Under the pieces are notes generated by a model. That model was not told the origin of the DNA. It saw only the letters and a program-made list of their open reading frames with translations, and ran no database searches. A DNA stretch of 14,401 bases from Clostridium sp. CAG:921 (GTDB taxonomy: Bacteria; Bacillota; Clostridia; TANB77; CAG-465): positions 8,306 to 22,706 of the forward strand of contig HF991952.1 in the NCBI GenBank assembly GCA_000433135.1, read 5' to 3'. This document shows, one piece after another, positions 6,264 through 12,095 of the stretch. Within the stretch, counting starts at the first letter, position 1, and the number at the start of each line of letters is the position of its first letter. A program made the position numbers and the translations under genes.

Positions 6264-8048
6264 AAAAGCAAGAAGCAGATTATAATTTAATAGATTTAAT
6301 TACACCAACTGGAGGATTAACATTTGAAAGAAATAAAATATATTTTGGGAGTAGATATTGTAAAGTATATACGATTGTTCATTATCCATCAAATGTAGAA
6401 TTAAAGTGGTTAGGAAATTTAGTTAGAAACATAGGAGCAATATTTTCGATAAATATTGAGCCCACAGATAATGCAGAATTAATTGATTCATTAGATGCAA
6501 GAATCAGAGATGCTTCAGGATTATTACAAATGTCAAAAAATGAATCAAGTAGACAAATTAGAGAAAAAGAAATAAATGAGGCAAGTGAAATTATAAATAG
6601 AATGATACAGAATAATGAAGTTGTATCATATTTAACAATATACATTTTAGTTTCAGCAGATGAGAAAGAAGAATTAAAACAAAAATGTAAAGAAGTTGAA
6701 AATGAAGTACAACATCAAAAATTGAAAATAAGGAATCTTACAAATTATTTGCAATTTGATGGTTTTAAAGCAGTAGCACCTTTTTTTACAATTCAAACTG
6801 AGTTAAGTAAAAAATTTAAAAGAAATATATTAACAAGTTCTTTTACAGGAGGATTTCTATTTAATACAGAAACTTTTATTGATAAAAACGGATATTATTG
6901 GGGAATAAATCAAAATGGTGGTATTATTATTTTTAATTTATGGCAGCAAGATATAATGAGAGGCAACAGCAATATGTTTGTAGTAGGAAGTTCAGGCTCT
7001 CGGAAAAAGTATGGCAGTAAAGCATATGATATTAAATGAAATTCCTACAACCAAAATTTTAATAATAGATGTAGAAAATGAATATAATCATTTATGTAAA
7101 AAATTAAATGGCAAAGTAATAGAATGTGATGGAATAGATAGTGGAGGAGTTTTAAATCCATTACAAGTAAGAATAAATAGAGATGATGAAATAGGAAAAA
7201 ATGCTTTATCATTGCATTTTCAATTTTTAGAAACATTTTTTCAAATATTATATCCATCATTAACAGAAATAGAGTTTTCAAAATTAGATTTAATATTTGA
7301 GAAACTATACACTAAATTTAATATTACGAAAGAAACAGATATTTCAAAATTAAAAAATACAGATTTTCCAATTTTAGAAGATTTGTATTTTTTTATTGAT
7401 AATGAAAATAAAAAACATCAAGATACAGTATATGAAAAATTATTAGCTTTAATTAGACCAATATGCATCGGACAAGCATCTAGTATATGGAATGGATATA
7501 CAAACATTGAAGTAGATACTAGAATAACAACATTTAATACATCAACAATGCAAAAGTTTCAAATTCAATATAAAAGAGCGCAGTATTATAATATTTTGTC
7601 TTATGCTTGGGATATTTTAAGTAAAGATGTTAATGAAAGAACAATGCTTGTAGCTGATGAATGTCATATTCTAATAGATCCTAACATTCCACAAACATTG
7701 GAATATGTGAGATACATTAGCAAAATGGCAAGAAAGCATAATTCTTCAATTTGTGTAATTTCACAAAGTATTGAAGATTATCTAAATGAAAAAATTAGAT
7801 TATATGGTCAAAGTTTATTGGCAAATTCAACCAATAAACTATTTTTTAAATGTGATGGAAAGGACTTAAAAGACATAGTAAACATATTTAATTTGACTGA
7901 ACAGGAAGAAAAAATGATACTAAATGCAAAAGTAGGAGAGTGTTTATTTATGTGTGGTACAAGAAAATTATATATGATTTTTAAGTTATTTGATTACGAA
8001 TTAGAAATGATAGATTCAAAATTTGCAAAGAGTGATGTATATGAGTAA
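6260..8048 (+). CDS. virB4: VirB4-family conjugation ATPase, AUA start, one CGGN site in the P-loop
   Basis: VirB4 ATPases energise assembly of the conjugation channel at the inner membrane. Skipping the C at 7001 gives 595 residues, full size for Gram-positive VirB4/TrsE/TraE-like proteins. The N-terminal domain (about 1-200) starts KKQEADYNLIDLITPTGG. Walker A GSSGSGKS is at 243-250 and Walker B TMLVADECHIL has Asp-Glu at 466-467; KMARKHNSSICVISQSIEDYL follows, as expected for the family. The interruption falls on the glycine just before the P-loop lysine: without the shift the product ends at 7039, with no usable ATPase. Translation seems to begin at AUA 6260, overlapping the methyltransferase stop, suggesting coupled and possibly weak initiation. 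Confidence 0.88.
7001..7004 (+). other. CGGA frame-break site 6 (VirB4 P-loop Gly248)
   Basis: TCT CGG AAA AAG in triplets destroys the motif and stops at 7039. Reading CGGA as glycine gives GSSGSGKSMAVKHMI, an exact Walker A motif. The extra base is C at 7001. This is the most convincing of the seven on protein grounds. Confidence 0.95.
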
Positions 8049-8631
8049 AAAAATATATTTAATAATTGGAATAATAATATTTATATTAATAATAGGCTCA
8101 TATTTTCAAATAACAAGTTCAAATTCAAAATCAACTAATAATACAGAAAAAAGTAATATAGAAAATGAAACAGAAATAGGAGAAAGTGTATATAATGGCA
8201 AGTTTGCTATGCCAATTGAAAATTTTATTCAAGTTACAAGTAAATTTGGGTATAGAGAATCACATGGAGTAGTACATTCAAATCATACAGGAATAGATTT
8301 ATGTGGAAGTCTTGGCAGTAAAGTTATGGCTGCTGACAATGGAGAAGTAACACATTCAGGGTGGCAAAATGGATATGGGAATTGTGTAGAAATAAAACAT
8401 ATAGATGAACAAGGAAATATATTTTATACATTCTATGGGCACATGAGAGATAATTCATTACAAGTTACTAAAGGTCAGCAAGTTGTGGTAGGACAAGTAA
8501 TTGGAATACAAGGCTCTACTGGAAATTCCACAGGAGATCATTTACATTTTGAGGTAAGAAAAAGTAGTGGTACTAATAAAGATACCATTGATCCTGCACC
8601 ATATTTATTTGGTGAGAAAGAGAGGGAATAA
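8041..8631 (+). CDS. Membrane-anchored M23 (LytM-type) cell-wall endopeptidase
   Basis: About 196 residues. An N-terminal membrane segment (roughly 4-22, IYLIIGIIIFILIIGSYF) anchors it outside the cell, followed by a Ser/Asn/Glu-rich linker (about 25-55) and an M23 domain. Zinc ligands are visible as H82-TGI-D86 and in HLHF with H167 and H169, with YGHM between them; that is the full M23 set. These enzymes cut peptidoglycan cross-bridges, here to open the wall for the conjugation channel. The start at ATG 8041 overlaps the VirB4 stop by eight bases; ATG 8035 and TTG 8023 are in-frame alternatives. It ends in TAATG shared with the next gene. Confidence 0.9.
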   Translation: MSKKIYLIIGIIIFILIIGSYFQITSSNSKSTNNTEKSNIENETEIGESVYNGKFAMPIENFIQVTSKFGYRESHGVVHSNHTGIDLCGSLGSKVMAADNGEVTHSGWQNGYGNCVEIKHIDEQGNIFYTFYGHMRDNSLQVTKGQQVVVGQVIGIQGSTGNSTGDHLHFEVRKSSGTNKDTIDPAPYLFGEKERE

Positions 8632-9110
8632 TGCAAAGAAAAAAATATTATGATTTATATGAATTATATACAAGAGAAGAAATGTCTGAAATTGCCAATA
8701 AAGAAGGCTTTTTATTTGTCGAAACTTCAAATGGAGACAATTATGAAATTAGAAAAAGTGATGTTGCAGATTTTATTGTTTTAGAAGCAGAACGATGTGG
8801 ACATGCAGTTGATATAAAAATGTATGTACCTAATTATGAAATTGAAGAGCCATTTGTATCCACTTATGGATGTTTTTTAAATAAGATAAATCCAACATTT
8901 AGAGAAGAAATTATTGAAAGACTTATTAAATTACAAACGACAAATACAAAACCAAGAAAAGTAAAGGTTTTTGACAACGGTATTTTTGAGAAAATGACAT
9001 TAGAAGAATTAGGAGAGAAAGAAGGGAAAACATTGCAATATGATAAATTTTATAAAAAATATTATCAACAACACAAAATAGAGAATATCGATGAATTGGA
9101 GGTAGAATGA
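8631..9110 (+). CDS. Unrecognised 159-residue soluble protein
   Basis: A charged protein with no signal peptide or membrane segment. It starts with MQRKKYYDLYELYTREEM and carries a central stretch DIKMYVPNYEIEEPFVSTYG and an acidic end ENIDELEVE. I recognise no domain. Its ATG shares one base with the upstream TAA, and GAGGG (8622-8626) lies four bases before it, so it is translated with the M23 hydrolase. The CGG at 8978-8980 straddles AAC GGT and is read normally. Position suggests a cytoplasmic accessory of transfer or an element-specific regulator; neither is shown by the sequence. Confidence 0.6.
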   Translation: MQRKKYYDLYELYTREEMSEIANKEGFLFVETSNGDNYEIRKSDVADFIVLEAERCGHAVDIKMYVPNYEIEEPFVSTYGCFLNKINPTFREEIIERLIKLQTTNTKPRKVKVFDNGIFEKMTLEELGEKEGKTLQYDKFYKKYYQQHKIENIDELEVE

Positions 9111-9298
9111 TGAACAGAGATAAGAAGGAAATGTTTTGCTATTTGGCTATATTTATTATTTTACTGGTAATTGTAGTATTAAATAATGTATTCTGGAAAC
9201 TAGGCAAAAATACTGGAGATACTACCAATAATACTGAATACTTGAAATCTAACAATGTAATATATAATGTACCGTATGAAGAGAGGGGACTTGATTAG
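9110..9298 (+). CDS. Small single-pass membrane protein
   Basis: 62 residues: a basic/acidic start (NRDKKE), one strong hydrophobic helix (about 9-26, FCYLAIFIILLVIVVLNNVF) and a polar, Asn/Thr-rich remainder that is probably outside the cell. GGAGGT (9098-9103) is six bases from ATG 9110 and only three from ATG 9107, so 9110 is preferred, giving a TGATG overlap with the upstream stop. The function is unknown; small single-pass proteins of this kind are common in conjugation loci. Confidence 0.6.
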   Translation: MNRDKKEMFCYLAIFIILLVIVVLNNVFWKLGKNTGDTTNNTEYLKSNNVIYNVPYEERGLD

Positions 9299-9310
9299 GA
9301 GGGGAGTATA

Positions 9311-9994
9311 ATGTTAAGTTACATTGCAAGTAATCCTATGGAAGATTTAATAAAGGGTGTTTGTGAAGAATTAAATATCACGATATTAAGTAAAATAGGA
9401 GAAATAGATTTTTTACAATATATAAAAGAAACAAAAGTAAACTTTAAATTGATAAAATATATTATTATTGAATTAAAAAGTTTAAAGGGAACAGAAGAAA
9501 ATATTATAAATGGTATAAGTTATTTTTATGAAGTATATCCAAATATAAGAATAATAATTTTAGCAAGTGGATATGATGATCAAAATGATATTTTAACTAA
9601 TTTGTACGAAAAAGGTGTATATAATATTATAAATTCTGTTGAATTAGAAAAAATAAAATCTGAATTGAAAAAATCATTAATATCAGATGGATTGTCAAAA
9701 AAAGAGAGTAAAAGATTTAAAAAGGCTGAAATTATAAAGAAACAAAAAAGAAATAATTTGAAAAAATACATTACAAGTATGAAGAAAAATAAAAAATTGA
9801 ATAGTGAGGGGATAGAAAAAACACAAGTAAATAATACAAGTGTTTATTTTTTTACACTTTTAATTCAAACAGTAGATAAATTATTAGAGCTTTTAGGAAC
9901 AGCTATTATATTTGGATTAACATCATTAGGACTTACGATTATTTTTAATGAGTCATTAAGAAACATTGTATTTCAAATGTTAGGTTTGAAATAG
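9311..9994 (+). CDS. Receiver-like domain protein with C-terminal membrane segments
   Basis: 227 residues in three parts. The N-terminal part (about 1-115) alternates strands and helices: a first strand near ITILSKIG, a second IKYIIIELKSL, then NIRIIILASGYDD and GVYNIIN. That resembles a response-regulator or TadZ/CpaE-type receiver fold, but I do not see the canonical acidic phosphorylation site in the second strand. A very basic linker (about 125-170, KKESKRFKKAEIIKKQKR) leads to one or two hydrophobic segments (about 178-220, LGTAIIFGLTSLGLTIIF). AGGAGGGG (9298-9305) gives a clear start. It may tether a regulatory or DNA-contacting domain to the transfer apparatus; this is inference. Confidence 0.6.
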   Translation: MLSYIASNPMEDLIKGVCEELNITILSKIGEIDFLQYIKETKVNFKLIKYIIIELKSLKGTEENIINGISYFYEVYPNIRIIILASGYDDQNDILTNLYEKGVYNIINSVELEKIKSELKKSLISDGLSKKESKRFKKAEIIKKQKRNNLKKYITSMKKNKKLNSEGIEKTQVNNTSVYFFTLLIQTVDKLLELLGTAIIFGLTSLGLTIIFNESLRNIVFQMLGLK

Positions 9995-10007
9995 GAAAGG
10001 AAAAAAT

Positions 10008-10391
10008 ATGGGATATTATAGTGAAGTAATGATTGCAGTAACGAAAAAAGATTTTAAGAAGGTAGAAGATGCACAAGCTAAAATGACAGAAAATTTGTTA
10101 GACTATGTTAATAAACACGACTATAAAGAAAATAATAAAGATTGTGTATTTATGTATTGGGATTCTCTAAAATACTATAAAGAATTTGAAGAAGTTCAAG
10201 CACTTGAAAAAAGTTTAAGTAAATTAAAAGATGGATATGTTTTTTGTAGACTTGGAGAAGAAAGTGGAGATATAGAATTTAGAAAAAGAACAAAAATCCC
10301 TGAATTAATGAAGGAATTTCAATTTATAAGAGACATAAGAAAAAAATTAAATGAAGAATTGAAAGAGGAGGAGGAAGAAGAATTTGAATAG
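10008..10391 (+). CDS. Hypothetical protein, 127 residues, acidic tail
   Basis: Begins MGYYSEVMIAVTKKDFKK, a start I associate with small uncharacterised proteins of phages and mobile elements, and continues with FMYWDSLKYYKEF and GYVFCRLGEESGDIEF before ending in a run of glutamates (ELKEEEEEEFE). There is no membrane segment or signal peptide. GGAAAGG (9994-10000) precedes the ATG. The codons of the glutamate run (GAGGAGGAGG) also form the ribosome site for the next gene, and the two genes overlap by eight bases. The function is unknown. Confidence 0.6.
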   Translation: MGYYSEVMIAVTKKDFKKVEDAQAKMTENLLDYVNKHDYKENNKDCVFMYWDSLKYYKEFEEVQALEKSLSKLKDGYVFCRLGEESGDIEFRKRTKIPELMKEFQFIRDIRKKLNEELKEEEEEEFE

Positions 10392-11205
10392 ATCAAGAAT
10401 TATAGGATTGAGTATGTTAATACTAGCACTTTTTTCAACAAATTGTTTTGCATCAAATAGTGAATTAAAAGATTATGAAATAAATGAAACAATATCAATA
10501 GAGAATGCTGAAGAATTTGAAAAAAATATTCAAAAAAATATTAATATTGATAATGTTAAATATGAATTACAAGATGTGTCAAAACAAGAAAATAAACAAA
10601 ATATTAATAAAGAAGAAACTCAAACAAAACAAAAAATAGTATATACGAATAACAAATACGATGTGTTAAATATGTTTGAAAATAAAATTGAAATGACAAA
10701 GGATGGAATGTTAGGAATTTTAGAATTACAAAATAATTCATTAGATATAAAAACAAATGATAGTTATATAGAGCAATACAAAGTATCATTAACAAAAAAA
10801 TATGAAAATGTACCAACTAATGAATTAAACGATATTCCAAAGAGTATTGAAGAAAATGGAGTTACTTATTATTTAGTAAATCCAATTTGGAATATTTCAC
10901 AAGTAGAAAAGATTGAAGGTCAAGATGTTCCAATAGCATATGATGGAGAGATGCAATATGAAGGAATAAAAGAAAGGAAAATAGTAAAAAGCTATTTGGC
11001 AACTGTAACATATATAGGAACATTGGAAAAAGAAGAAATAGAGTCAATAACCTTTAATATAAAATATAAAGAAATGCCTCAAGAAGATATAGAAGAAAAA
11101 ACAAATTATACACCAATAGTAGTAGCAACAGCAGGAACTGGTATTTTAGTAATAAGTGGAATATTTCTTTGGAAAAGAAAAAAGAAAGATAAAATTGCAC
11201 AGTAG
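10384..11205 (+). CDS. Secreted type I membrane protein with extracytoplasmic domain
   Basis: 273 residues starting at TTG 10384, nine bases after AGGAGG (10369-10374). A signal peptide (IIGLSMLILALFSTNCFA, cleavage probably near residue 24) is followed by a polar Asn/Lys/Glu-rich linker (about 25-95). A presumably folded extracytoplasmic region (about 96-240) contains NGVTYYLVNPIWNIS and SYLATVTYIG. A C-terminal helix IVVATAGTGILVISGIFLW with a basic stop-transfer tail KRKKKDK follows. There is no LPXTG motif, so it is held by its helix and not by sortase. Sitting just upstream of the sortase gene, it may work at the cell surface in mating contact. I recognise no domain family. Confidence 0.7.
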   Translation: MNRSRIIGLSMLILALFSTNCFASNSELKDYEINETISIENAEEFEKNIQKNINIDNVKYELQDVSKQENKQNINKEETQTKQKIVYTNNKYDVLNMFENKIEMTKDGMLGILELQNNSLDIKTNDSYIEQYKVSLTKKYENVPTNELNDIPKSIEENGVTYYLVNPIWNISQVEKIEGQDVPIAYDGEMQYEGIKERKIVKSYLATVTYIGTLEKEEIESITFNIKYKEMPQEDIEEKTNYTPIVVATAGTGILVISGIFLWKRKKKDKIAQ

Positions 11206-11214
11206 GAGGATTGA

Positions 11215-11791
11215 ATGAAAAATAAAATTGTTATAATAAGTATTTGCATTTTATTGGTTATAATAATTGGTAGTGCTTTGTATTATTGCATTGTATATGA
11301 TAAAAATTTAGTTGATCCCAATAATATAACAACAGATTCTAAATTTGAAAATATTACATATAATCAAGCAGACGATTCAGACATATTAAAAGATGGAATA
11401 TTAGGAATAATTAGTATTGAAAAAATACGGCTTAAAAGCTGAGGTAAAAGAAGGTAGTAGTAATGAAATATTAAACGAATACATAGGGCATATAGAAAAT
11501 ACATCAATTTATGATGGTAATGTTGGACTTGCAGGACATAATAGAGGTAATAAAAATTCGTATTTTGCTAGATTAAATGAATTGAAGAAAGGTGATATAA
11601 TTACATATAAAACAAATTTTTTTACAAGAAAGTATAAAGTTGATAATATACAAACAATACTAGAAACAGACTGGAATTTATTAAAAGAAACAGATCAAAA
11701 TAAATTAACATTAATAACTTGTATTGCAAATAAGAAATTGCAAAGGTTATGTGTGCAAGCAACAGAAATTGTGGAAAATAACTTGAAATAA
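11215..11791 (+). CDS. Sortase, class D-like, read through one CGGN site
   Basis: Sortases join surface proteins to peptidoglycan or polymerise pili. Skipping the C at 11428 gives 191 residues with an N-terminal anchor helix (about 4-24) and the full catalytic set: His108 in LAGHNRG, Cys169 in LTLITCIAN and Arg177 in LQRLCV. The core begins at ISIEKIGLKAEVKEG, matching the usual opening of a sortase barrel (IPKIGLK-type), and the interruption falls exactly on that glycine. The triplet frame stops at 11442 before any catalytic residue. AGGAGG (11204-11209) fixes the start. The adhesin gene downstream is the obvious candidate substrate, but its sorting signal lies outside the window. Class D is inferred from length and motif spacing. 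Confidence 0.88.
11428..11431 (+). other. CGGC frame-break site 7 (sortase Gly72)
   Basis: ATA CGG CTT in triplets stops at 11442. Reading CGGC as glycine gives SIEKIG-LKAEVKEG and continues to the catalytic His, Cys and Arg. The extra base is C at 11428. This is the only site where the glycine codon ends in C. Confidence 0.93.
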
Positions 11792-11838
11792 AAGTGAAAA
11801 TGGGTTACAATAAGCACAAAGAAGAGGATGTGGTTTAT

Positions 11839-12048
11839 ATGAAAAAAGAGAAAGACAAAGTTTATAAAGTCGAAATAAAACCAAAATGGGAACTAAATTT
11901 TGCAGCAAAATTTTATCTTGTTTGCATCATAGTTTTTGTGCTTTTAGTAGCTTATATTCAAATATATAGACATATACATAGAGATGAAATAATACAAAAT
12001 ATAATTGAAAGAGAAAATAAAGTAGTTGTAGAAAATGAAATTAAATAA
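11839..12048 (+). CDS. Small single-pass membrane protein
   Basis: 69 residues from ATG 11839: a charged start (KKEKDKVYKVEIKPKWELN), one hydrophobic helix (about 23-42, FYLVCIIVFVLLVAYIQIY) and a charged tail (RHIHRDEIIQNIIERENKVV). The frame is also open from GTG 11794 and ATG 11800, but neither has a ribosome site; AGAGG (11823-11827) is upstream of 11839 at a somewhat long distance, so the start is uncertain. It is the last gene before the terminator. The function is unknown. Confidence 0.5.
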   Translation: MKKEKDKVYKVEIKPKWELNFAAKFYLVCIIVFVLLVAYIQIYRHIHRDEIIQNIIERENKVVVENEIK

Positions 12049-12058
12049 AAAATAATAG

Positions 12059-12081
12059 AACACCTTTTAGGGTGTTTTTTT
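12059..12081 (+). terminator. Rho-independent terminator
   Basis: AACACC (12059-12064) pairs with GGTGTT (12071-12076) around a six-base loop, followed by a run of T to 12081. It would end the transfer-gene transcript. It stands only fourteen bases before the adhesin ATG, so it also lies within the leader of that gene. Confidence 0.85.
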
Positions 12082-12095
12082 AATGGAGGTAAAAA

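Noticed and set aside
7011..8048. A separate ATPase gene starting at ATG 7011
   Set aside because: The ATG is the Met directly after the Walker A serine; a start there would lack the P-loop. It is the second part of virB4.
2123..11431. CGG reassigned to Trp or Gln explaining the oddity
   Set aside because: A triplet reassignment leaves the frame broken; two sites are followed directly by TAG. It may be background to the effect but cannot alone explain it.
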